DNA of 9,739 nt. Origin: Actinomycetales bacterium (GTDB taxonomy: Bacteria; Actinomycetota; Actinomycetes; Actinomycetales; Actinomycetaceae). The notes beneath the pieces were generated by a model, which was not told where the DNA came from, did no database searches, and was given only the letters and a program-made list of their open reading frames with translations. The stretch's first letter is position 1; each line of letters begins with the position of its first letter. Positions 1 to 5,371 of this stretch are shown piece by piece. The position numbers and the translations under genes were made by a program. The stretch is from contig JAAZBW010000029.1 of assembly GCA_012513625.1 (NCBI GenBank), positions 1-9,739 on the forward strand, in the 5' to 3' direction.

Positions 1-1452
1 AGTGAGCTGCTCGGCAACCTCCGGCTTCAGGACCTCACGGTCCTCGGGGTACTCGGGATAGGTGACATTGCCGTCCCCGTGCTCGATCGCGGAGACGAGC
101 CGGGGTGTCTGGTAGACGCCACCGTTTCCGATGGTGGCCACCATGGCCACGTTCTGGAGGAGGGTGATCGCGTAACCCTGGCCGAACATGTTCACGAACT
201 TGGTACGTCCGTCCCACGTTTCCGGCGTGGAGAGCAGCCCCGGGGACTCGCCCGGGATCGAGATTCCGGTGCGTTCGCCAAACCCGAAGGCCCGCATGTA
301 CTCGTACCGGGTCTGATCTTCCAGGAGCCGGCCGATCTCCACGGTTCCCACGTTGGAGGAGGTGGCGAGGATGCCGGTGGTGGTGAGGTCGAGCGGCTCG
401 TGGTAGGAGTGCTCCGTGAAGGTCTGCCCGTCGAACGTGGCCTGGTAGGGGATGTGGAAGGTGCTGGAGGGGGTGACCACTCCCTCGTTGAGAGCGGCGG
501 CGATCGTCAGGAGCTTGCCGGTCGAGCCGGGCTCGTACGGCGAGGTGATGGAGCGCGCACCCCGGTCTGCCACTTCCGATGATCCCGGGCTGCCGGGGTC
601 CACCGATCCCGATTCCGCGAGGACCAGGAGCTCGCCCGTCTCGATGTCGAGGACCACCGCCCCCGCCCAGCGAGCGCCGTAGAGCGAGACCGCTTCGTCC
701 ACCTGCTGTTGGGCCGCGAACTGGAGGTCCCGGTCGAGCGTGGTGCGCACGGTACTGCCCGGCTCTGCGGCCGTGACCTCGTTGACGCCGGTGGGGATCA
801 CCTGCCCACCGTTGCCGATTTCCACGGTCTCGTGTCCGGGTGCGCCGGTAAGCGCAGAGTCGAAGGTCTGCTCGAGGCCCGCCAGGCCGTAGTGGTCCAC
901 TCCCACGAAGCCCACCACGTTCCCGGCGGTGGTTCCGTTCGGGTACTCGCGAACGGCGATCCACTCTGGTTCGATCCCCGAGATGCCGAGTTCGCGGATC
1001 TCGCGCCACTTCGAGGGTTGCAGGTTGCGCTCCAGGTAGCGCCAGGTGGAGGTGCCCACCATCTCACCACCCAGTTCGGCCTTGTCCCTTCCGAGCACAG
1101 GAGCGAGGAGGGCCGCCGCAGCCGCCGCACCCGTGCCCACCACCTCGCCGTCCTCGCGGTGCACGAAGCTGGCGACCGCCCGCTGGTTGACGGCCACGTG
1201 GACACGCTCACCCGAGGTGGCGAGCACCTCGCCGCGCACGTCCACAATGTCTCCGCGGGGGGCCTCGATCTCGTAGGTGCGAAGGCGCTCTGCCTTCGCC
1301 TGTGCCGCGAGGGCCGGGCCCTGAACCACCTGGACGAGGACGATCCGGGCTGCGAATACCGCGAAGAGGATGATGAGGAAGACTGAGACGACCCGTCGCC
1401 GTCCCAGTCCCGTCTGTTCCTGATCGGATGACCAGGGGTTCGTCTGGGTCAC
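1..1452 (-). CDS. ftsI: FtsI/PBP3-type septal peptidoglycan transpeptidase, 3' end cut off by the window edge
   Basis: Class B penicillin-binding protein that cross-links septal peptidoglycan with FtsW and the FtsQLB complex. I translated 484 codons from a GTG at 1452; the frame is still open at base 1. A short cytoplasmic tail is followed by one membrane segment (about residues 20-44, VVSVFLIILFAVFAARIVLV). The PBP dimerisation domain opens at APRGDIVDVRGEVLA (64-78). The transpeptidase domain has the SxxK motif as STGK (Ser310, Lys313, within YEPGSTGK) and the SxN motif as SSN (365-367, in TSSNVG). The third motif, KTG, should lie beyond the window, so roughly 100 residues are missing compared with the family's usual 580-620. 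The start is fixed because the ftsL stop TAA is the codon directly before the GTG, in the same frame. A GGAGAGG ribosome site lies within the ftsL end. It is the last visible gene of the dcw operon. Confidence 0.95.
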   Translation of the reverse strand, partial: MTQTNPWSSDQEQTGLGRRRVVSVFLIILFAVFAARIVLVQVVQGPALAAQAKAERLRTYEIEAPRGDIVDVRGEVLATSGERVHVAVNQRAVASFVHREDGEVVGTGAAAAAALLAPVLGRDKAELGGEMVGTSTWRYLERNLQPSKWREIRELGISGIEPEWIAVREYPNGTTAGNVVGFVGVDHYGLAGLEQTFDSALTGAPGHETVEIGNGGQVIPTGVNEVTAAEPGSTVRTTLDRDLQFAAQQQVDEAVSLYGARWAGAVVLDIETGELLVLAESGSVDPGSPGSSEVADRGARSITSPYEPGSTGKLLTIAAALNEGVVTPSSTFHIPYQATFDGQTFTEHSYHEPLDLTTTGILATSSNVGTVEIGRLLEDQTRYEYMRAFGFGERTGISIPGESPGLLSTPETWDGRTKFVNMFGQGYAITLLQNVAMVATIGNGGVYQTPRLVSAIEHGDGNVTYPEYPEDREVLKPEVAEQLT

Positions 1453-1845
1453 TTACCCCTCTCCGGGCTCCACATTTCCGAGGATGGACTGCGAGGCGAT
1501 CGACACGTAGAGCGTCGCCTCTGCGGGAACCATACCGAGGCCAGCCGCCGAGTCCCGGAGCGCGGCCGGTGAGCCGAGAGATTCGAGCGCACCGGAAAGC
1601 TCGGCCTGCTGTTCCTGAAGGAGGGTGAGGCGGATCTGTTGATCATGGATCCGGTAGGAGGACACCGCCATCGCGGTATTCAGGAGGAGCGCCCCCACGA
1701 GCGAGGCGAGCAGGATGCCAGCGCACAGCAGGAAGAACGGGACGAGGGACCTGCTGGCCTCCGGCGCCCGGATGATCTGGAGGCGTGGGGCCCGTGATGG
1801 AACCGGTGCCTGGAGCGGTGCAGTGGCGCGTGCGGACATGCTCAT
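1453..1845 (-). CDS. ftsL: FtsL-like divisome protein
   Basis: Small bitopic membrane protein of 130 residues, expected to join FtsB and FtsQ as a scaffold that activates FtsW-FtsI at the septum. Residues 1-32 are a basic, Pro/Ala-rich cytoplasmic tail. Residues about 33-60 form one hydrophobic segment (PFFLLCAGILLASLVGALLL). Residues about 62-95 look like a short coiled coil rich in Gln, Leu and Glu. The stretch SPAALRDSAAGLGMVPA (92-108) matches the 'A..LGMV.P' element typical of FtsL. Sequence conservation in this family is low, so the call rests on topology, length and position between rsmH and ftsI. The ATG at 1845 overlaps the rsmH stop (ATGA), which suggests translational coupling; an AGGAG lies about 8 nt upstream. 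A second ATG two codons later (1839) is possible but is badly spaced from that site. Confidence 0.88.
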   Translation of the reverse strand: MSMSARATAPLQAPVPSRAPRLQIIRAPEASRSLVPFFLLCAGILLASLVGALLLNTAMAVSSYRIHDQQIRLTLLQEQQAELSGALESLGSPAALRDSAAGLGMVPAEATLYVSIASQSILGNVEPGEG

Positions 1846-2816
1846 CGAGGGCTCCTGCGAGTGGGTCGTGTGCGGATGGCGGCGCGGAGACGGACCGAGG
1901 CCGCGCGCGGGTTCTGGGCGATCTCCTCAGCGCTCGCCTTCTCAGCGCCGCGGACGAGGAGTTCAAAGGTGGGCTTCTGCTCCTCGAGTTCCACGGGCAT
2001 GCCGTGGGGCGCGCTGGAGGTGGAGCGTCGGACCAGTTCCTGCTTCACGATCCGGTCCTCGAGTGACTGGTAGGCAAGCACCACGATCCGCCCGCCGAGT
2101 CGGAGGTGATCTAGAGCCGCGGGGACGGCGGATTCGAGGATGTCCAGCTCGCGGTTGACCGCCACGCGGAGCGCCTGGAACGTGCGCTTCGCGGGATTGC
2201 CCCCTGTGCGGCGGGCCGCGGCGGGGATAGATTCCCGCACGATATCCACCAGCTCACCGGTGGTGGTGAGCGGAGCGTCCTGCCGACGGCGCACGATCGC
2301 CCGGGCGATGCGGGGTGCGAACTTCTCCTCGCCATACCGGTAGAGGATCGACCGGAGCTCCGCCTCGCTCGCGCTCGCGAGGAGTTCGGCGGCCGTGGCG
2401 GACTCGGAGGTGTCCATCCGCATGTCGAGTGGCGCGTCCACGGCGTAGGAGAAGCCACGCTCGCGCTCGTCGAGTTGCAGGGATGAGACACCGAGGTCCA
2501 TCAGGATCCCGGTTGCCTCTCGCGCGCCGACGGACCCGAGGGCGCCCGCGACGTCGTCGTACGTGGTGTGGACGGTGGTGAACCGATCACCGAACCGGGC
2601 GAGGCGGGCGGACGCCAGCTCGAGCGCGTCCGGGTCCCGGTCGATACCCACGAGGCGGATCGCGGGAAAGGCCTCCAGGAGGGCCTCGGCGTGGCCGCCC
2701 ATCCCGAGCGTGCAGTCCACAACCACGCCGCCGTCTGCCATGGCGGGGGCGAGCAGTTCGATGCAGCGCGCGGCGAGGACCGGGACGTGGCGCTGCGCGG
2801 TGGGTGGCTGTGTCAC
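1842..2816 (-). CDS. rsmH: 16S rRNA (cytosine-1402-N4)-methyltransferase RsmH (MraW)
   Basis: SAM-dependent enzyme that N4-methylates C1402 in the decoding centre of 16S rRNA; it is a standard member of the dcw cluster. It has 324 residues, close to the usual 310-330. Visible landmarks are HVPVL (10-14), the SAM-binding loop TLGMGGHAEA (36-45), the acidic turn GIDRDPDAL (57-65), MDLGVSSLQLDERERGFSY (106-124), PLDMRMD (129-135), the YGEEKFA block (161-167), KRTFQALRVAVNREL (210-224) and YQSLEDRIVK (249-258). The basic C-terminus (RTRPTRRSPR) is consistent with RNA contact. The start is GTG at 2816, preceded by a purine-rich GGAGAGGAGGAG ribosome site. It is separated from mraZ by 133 nt holding a candidate structured leader and overlaps ftsL by 4 nt. 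Confidence 0.97.
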   Translation of the reverse strand: MTQPPTAQRHVPVLAARCIELLAPAMADGGVVVDCTLGMGGHAEALLEAFPAIRLVGIDRDPDALELASARLARFGDRFTTVHTTYDDVAGALGSVGAREATGILMDLGVSSLQLDERERGFSYAVDAPLDMRMDTSESATAAELLASASEAELRSILYRYGEEKFAPRIARAIVRRRQDAPLTTTGELVDIVRESIPAAARRTGGNPAKRTFQALRVAVNRELDILESAVPAALDHLRLGGRIVVLAYQSLEDRIVKQELVRRSTSSAPHGMPVELEEQKPTFELLVRGAEKASAEEIAQNPRAASVRLRAAIRTRPTRRSPR

Positions 2817-2868
2817 GTCTCCTCCTCTCCTTCTGTGTGCGGTAACGGTGGCGGTCGGGTGGGCCCTC

Positions 2869-2912
2869 CTCCCCCCGACCAGGACTCCCGCCTGGTTCTG
2901 GCGCCGGGGAAG
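2869..2912 (-). promoter_or_regulatory. candidate structured leader RNA upstream of rsmH (possible mraW-type motif)
   Basis: On the minus strand an inner 6-bp stem, ACCAGG (2883-2878) with CCTGGT (2896-2891), encloses a 7-nt loop. It sits inside an outer stem pairing CTTCCCC (2912-2906) with GGGGGAG (2873-2869 side), with one G.U pair and a bulge, plus an asymmetric internal loop of about 8 nt. It lies in the mraZ-rsmH gap about 50 nt before the rsmH GTG. No U-tract follows, so it is not a simple terminator. An actinobacterial cis-regulatory 'mraW RNA' motif located before mraW genes is known; I infer this could be a member but cannot score it against the model. The rest of the gap (2817-2949) shows only the rsmH ribosome site. 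Confidence 0.4.
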
Positions 2913-2949
2913 TGCGTCAGAAGCTGGCGAGAGACCTCATCGGGCGAGG

Positions 2950-3381
2950 TCAGAACAGTCCCGGGATCACCTCCTCCGCGGTCTCCGAGTAGGCGGTCTC
3001 CTGGATGGAGAGGTAATCGGCCCACGCCACGGCATCCCAGATCTCCACGCGGGAACCAGCACCAATCACGGCGAGGTCCCGGTCGAGCCCGGCGTACTGG
3101 CGGAGTGGCGCGGGAATCGTGACCCGTCCCTGCTTGTCCGGCACCTCATCCGTGGCGCCCGAGAGGAACACGCGCAGGTAGTCGCGCGCCTGCTTCGAGG
3201 TCACGGGCGCTTCGCGCAGCTGGGCGTGCAGACGTTCGAACTCCCGCATGGGGAAGGCATAGAGGCAGCGCTCCTGCCCACGGGTCAGCACGAGGCCGGC
3301 AGCAAGCTCTTCGCGGTACTTGGCGGGAAGTATCAGGCGGCCCTTCTCGTCCAGCTTCGGCTCGTAGGTGCCGAGGAACAT
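2950..3381 (-). CDS. mraZ: Transcriptional regulator MraZ
   Basis: DNA-binding protein of the SpoVT/AbrB fold, first gene of the dcw cluster and known in several bacteria to regulate its own operon. It has 143 residues, the usual size. Two tandem AbrB-like repeats are visible, each with its signature: DEKGRLILPAKYR (11-23) and DKQGRVTIPAPLR (82-94). The N-terminus MFLGTYEPKLD is also typical of the family. The start ATG at 3381 follows a strong AGGAGGT about 6 nt upstream. The preceding 65 bp contain a good promoter overlaid by three GTGG boxes at 10-bp intervals, the expected MraZ target, so negative autoregulation is likely. MraZ forms ring-shaped oligomers in studied homologues, which suits repeated boxes. 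The next gene in the unit is rsmH. Confidence 0.97.
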   Translation of the reverse strand: MFLGTYEPKLDEKGRLILPAKYREELAAGLVLTRGQERCLYAFPMREFERLHAQLREAPVTSKQARDYLRVFLSGATDEVPDKQGRVTIPAPLRQYAGLDRDLAVIGAGSRVEIWDAVAWADYLSIQETAYSETAEEVIPGLF

Positions 3382-3414
3382 GTGCCACCTCCTTCCACCT
3401 CGCTCCGCGTTGGC

Positions 3415-3440
3415 CCCACATTACTCCACTTCCATCCACG
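3415..3440 (-). promoter_or_regulatory. MraZ-box array (three GTGG repeats, 10-bp period)
   Basis: On the minus strand GTGG occurs at 3439-3436, 3429-3426 and 3419-3416, exactly 10 bp apart, with cores TGGAT, TGGAG and TGGGG. E. coli MraZ is known to bind TGGGN repeats separated by 5 nt, giving the same 10-bp period. The first two boxes fill the promoter spacer and the third overlaps the -10, so binding should block RNA polymerase. Two further GTGG words, also 10 bp apart, lie at 3398-3395 and 3388-3385, but they flank the ribosome site and may reflect it. Confidence 0.7.
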
Positions 3441-3445
3441 ATCAA
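3418..3445 (-). promoter_or_regulatory. dcw-cluster (mraZ) promoter
   Basis: Minus-strand -35 TTGATC (3445-3440), a 16-bp spacer, and -10 TAATGT (3423-3418). This predicts a transcription start near 3411 and a leader of about 30 nt carrying the mraZ ribosome site. It is a good match to a housekeeping sigma-A/HrdB-type promoter, and the only convincing one upstream of mraZ. Confidence 0.65.
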
Positions 3446-3500
3446 GGTGAACTGGTCGGTTCATGATGTGGAGATTGCGAAAAATCGTTGAAAACCCGCG

Positions 3501-3518
3501 GTGGAGCAGGGTGGAGGG
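3501..3518 (+). repeat. second GTGGAG pair, 10-bp spacing, opposite orientation
   Basis: On the plus strand GTGGAGCAGG is followed directly by GTGGAGGG, so two GTGGAG words start 10 bp apart (3501 and 3511). This resembles half of the MraZ-box array but is inverted, about 60 bp farther upstream of the mraZ promoter, just past an A-rich stretch (3480-3494). It could be an auxiliary MraZ site; a chance purine-rich repeat is the alternative. Confidence 0.3.
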
Positions 3519-3583
3519 AAAAGTACAGAAATACGCCTGAGGAGGCGGCCCGCAGGAGGGTTCAGGGAGTCCCGAGGCGCACG

Positions 3584-3615
3584 AAAAGGGCCTCGAGGTG
3601 ACTACCTCGAGGCCC
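3584..3615 (-). terminator. intrinsic terminator downstream of the DUF3040 gene
   Basis: A perfect 12-bp stem, GGGCCTCGAGGT paired with ACCTCGAGGCCC, closes a 4-nt loop (AGTC on the minus strand) and is followed by TTTT (3587-3584). The stem begins 20 nt after the DUF3040 stop. It should insulate the mraZ promoter from upstream transcription. A weaker 5-bp hairpin (3534-3547, CGCCT/AGGCG), followed by a T-rich stretch on the minus strand, may act as a backup. Confidence 0.85.
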
Positions 3616-3635
3616 GTGTGGTGGGAAGTGGAGTG

Positions 3636-4019
3636 CTAGGAATTCTCCTGACGCTTCTCCCACCTCTCCTGCTGACGGTCCATGAAGCTTGCTCCCGCAG
3701 GCTTCGGTGTGGAACCTCCGGAGGGCTTCTCCGCGTCCCCATCCTTCTCCGCCCGGCCCGAGGAAAGGGTGGTGGCAAGCAGTGCCCCCACCAGCATCCC
3801 GAGGAACCCGAGCACGCCGAGCCAGACCAGGTCCGTGGCGACGCCGGCGATCAGTGCTCCGATGCCGATGAGCGCCACGACGATCCCGAGGGAAAGCCTG
3901 CGCACATCGATCCGGCCCCTGGGAGAGGCCTGAAGTGACTCGGCAAGTTCCGGATCGGCGGCACGGAGCTGCTGCTCCATTTGGGCGAGCACGCGCTGCT
4001 CATACTCTGACAGCGGCAT
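3636..4019 (-). CDS. DUF3040 family membrane protein
   Basis: A 127-residue protein of unknown function from the DUF3040 family, which is largely actinobacterial. The N-terminus MPLSEYEQRVLAQMEQQL, followed by the DPELAESL stretch, is the family hallmark (soluble, likely helical, residues 1-38). Two hydrophobic segments follow (about 42-60 and 65-83), then a charged and Pro/Gly-rich tail (88-127) ending in DRQQERWEKRQENS. Both ends are probably cytoplasmic. I chose the ATG at 4019 because GGAGG lies 6 nt upstream; the in-frame ATG at 4034 would translate through that site. It has its own promoter behind dinB and a strong terminator before mraZ, so it is probably monocistronic. Its steady position next to mraZ in Actinobacteria hints at an envelope or division role, but no function can be assigned. 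Confidence 0.9.
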   Translation of the reverse strand: MPLSEYEQRVLAQMEQQLRAADPELAESLQASPRGRIDVRRLSLGIVVALIGIGALIAGVATDLVWLGVLGFLGMLVGALLATTLSSGRAEKDGDAEKPSGGSTPKPAGASFMDRQQERWEKRQENS

Positions 4020-4054
4020 ATCGCGCCTCCTCACGCCGTGAATGGTGTCCTCCT

Positions 4055-4082
4055 AGGATAAAGGCGGAGGTGAGGTTATCAA
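4055..4082 (-). promoter_or_regulatory. promoter of the DUF3040 gene
   Basis: Minus-strand -35 TTGATA (4082-4077), 16-bp spacer, -10 TATCCT (4060-4055), in the 95-nt gap between dinB and the DUF3040 gene. The predicted start near 4048 gives a leader of about 29 nt containing the GGAGG site. The -10 overlaps a small palindrome, TCCTAGGA (4051-4058). Confidence 0.6.
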
Positions 4083-4114
4083 AGTCGAGCCGGTGGAGAC
4101 TTCGCAAGGATTGT

Positions 4115-5323
4115 TCAGTGATCGGGTGGCTGGAGGAGCGAGGCGGGCGTAATGGTAGCCCGTCCGAAGCGGTGATGGACCGCGTCCATCGCCTGTTCGG
4201 CGGCGAGGCGAGCCTCGGATTCGTCGAGGGTGGCCTGCCAACCCGCGGCCGCCGCCTCCACGAATCCGTCCGTGCGCACCCCAAGAAGTCGCACCCCGCC
4301 ACGAAGTGAAACTTCGGACAGCAGCGAGCGCGCAGCCTCCGCGATGTCTGCCGCGAGGTGTGTGGGAGCGGCGAGCGAGCGGGCGCGGGTGATCGTGGCA
4401 AAGTCCGAGTGCCGCACCTTGAGCGTCACACGCGTGCACACGAGGCCGGCCGCACGGAGGCGGGCAGCGCACTCGTGTGACTGGCGGAGCACCACCCGCT
4501 CCAACTCCGCCCGATCCCACGAGTCCTCGCGGAACGTCGACTCGGTGGAGATGGACTTCTCCACCCGCCCGGGTGTCACCTCGCGGTCGTCGCGGCCCCA
4601 CGCGAGCTGGAGGAGCCTCGCCGCGAGCGACTGGCCCACCCAGCGTCCGAGCGCGTGCTCTGGCACGGTCACGAGCTGGGCCACCGTCCGGACCCCCTTG
4701 TCCGCGAGCTGCTCCCGCGTCTTCTCGCCCACGCCCCACATCGCGCCCACCGGAAGGGAGTGGAGGAACGGCACGGTGGCCGCCACGGGCACCAGCAGGA
4801 GACCGTCTGGCTTGGCGAAACCGGAAGCGAGCTTTGCCACGTGCTTGCTGCCGGCGATCCCCACGGAGGAGGGGACCCCCACCTCGTCCCGAATCCGCTC
4901 GCGGATCAGCTCAGCGATGGCCGTGGGCCGGCCGAGTCGGAGCTGCGCCCCGGAGATGTCCAGAAAGGCCTCGTCGATCGAGAGCTGCTCGAGGGCCGGG
5001 GTGACCGAGCCGAGGAGTGCCATGACGGCGCGGGAGATTTCCCGGTAGCGCTCGTGCCGGCCGGGGATCAGGACCGCGTCGGGGCAGAGGCGCAGTGCCC
5101 GTGCGGTGGGCATCGCAGAGTGGACGCCCACTGCACGGGCCTCGTAGCTGGCCGAGGCGACGACGCCGCGTTCGCGCCCACCCACGATCACCGGCCGTCC
5201 CCGCAGGGACGGGTCATCGAGCACCTCCACCGAGGCGAAGAACGCGTCCATGTCCACGTGCAGGATCGTGGCGCCCCCGTCGTCGCCACCCCAGTCACGG
5301 CGCACCCCCGTCCCTCGTGACAC
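4115..5323 (-). CDS. dinB: DNA polymerase IV (Y-family, DinB)
   Basis: Error-prone translesion polymerase, 402 residues. The palm carries HVDMDAFF (22-29): Asp24 is the first metal ligand and Phe29 the steric gate against ribonucleotides. The second catalytic pair is Asp117-Glu118 in SIDEAFLD (115-122). The fingers region has SYEARAVGVHSAMPTARAL, followed by the thumb (VGIAGSKHVAKLASGFAKPDG, then a helix-hairpin-helix around WGVGEKTREQLADKG). A little-finger domain begins near EKSISTESTF. The C-terminus (ITPASLLQPPDH) shows no clear canonical beta-clamp peptide. The start is taken as GTG at 5323 because GGAGG sits 7 nt upstream (5335-5331); other in-frame starts lack a site. I see no actinobacterial SOS box (GAAC-N4-GTTC) in front, so LexA control is not evident. 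It diverges from the spermidine-synthase-like gene across 48 bp. Confidence 0.95.
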   Translation of the reverse strand: MSRGTGVRRDWGGDDGGATILHVDMDAFFASVEVLDDPSLRGRPVIVGGRERGVVASASYEARAVGVHSAMPTARALRLCPDAVLIPGRHERYREISRAVMALLGSVTPALEQLSIDEAFLDISGAQLRLGRPTAIAELIRERIRDEVGVPSSVGIAGSKHVAKLASGFAKPDGLLLVPVAATVPFLHSLPVGAMWGVGEKTREQLADKGVRTVAQLVTVPEHALGRWVGQSLAARLLQLAWGRDDREVTPGRVEKSISTESTFREDSWDRAELERVVLRQSHECAARLRAAGLVCTRVTLKVRHSDFATITRARSLAAPTHLAADIAEAARSLLSEVSLRGGVRLLGVRTDGFVEAAAAGWQATLDESEARLAAEQAMDAVHHRFGRATITPASLLQPPDH

Positions 5324-5330
5324 GTGACCA

Positions 5331-5335
5331 CCTCC
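5331..5335 (-). promoter_or_regulatory. ribosome binding site that fixes the dinB start
   Basis: GGAGG (within TTGGAGGTGG on the minus strand) lies 7 nt before the GTG at 5323. A longer reading from 5395 would extend into the neighbouring gene and would place this site inside the coding region. Confidence 0.75.
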
Positions 5336-5354
5336 AAGCGGGGTTCCTCGCACC

Positions 5355-5364
5355 ACAGTAGCCT
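5355..5364. promoter_or_regulatory. candidate bidirectional promoter, dinB / spermidine-synthase-like gene
   Basis: The 10-bp string ACAGTAGCCT reads as -10 TAGCCT on plus (5359-5364) and -10 TACTGT on minus (5360-5355); both fit TAnnnT and share the central TA. The minus start would fall near 5348, leaving room for the dinB ribosome site. The plus start would fall almost on the ATG at 5372, implying a leaderless mRNA. Neither side has a clear -35. Confidence 0.35.
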
Positions 5365-5371
5365 TGCGGCC

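Noticed and set aside
505..530. STGK in place of the more familiar STFK/STVK in FtsI as a lost active site
   Set aside because: The SxxK serine and lysine are both present; the two middle positions vary in the family.
35..1009. Minus-strand 324-codon open frame inside ftsI
   Set aside because: Arg/Gly/Pro-rich frame-shifted shadow of ftsI without recognisable domains.
79..1386. Plus-strand open frames opposite ftsI
   Set aside because: They are mirror frames of a GC-rich gene. The antisense FtsI translation has PBP motifs, while these show no recognisable domain.
2060..2075. Gln250 in the RsmH YQSLEDR motif (His in E. coli-type sequences) as a defect
   Set aside because: Gln at this position is, to my knowledge, usual in actinobacterial RsmH.
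2563..3450. Plus-strand 295-codon open frame opposite rsmH/mraZ
   Set aside because: It crosses two genes and the mraZ promoter on the other strand and has low-complexity composition.
3616..3634. TGGGA and TGGAG words on the plus strand near the DUF3040 stop as MraZ boxes
   Set aside because: Spacing is 7 bp, not 10, and they sit far from the promoter next to the terminator.
5324..5371. LexA/SOS box in front of dinB
   Set aside because: No GAAC-N4-GTTC-like repeat could be found in the spacer.
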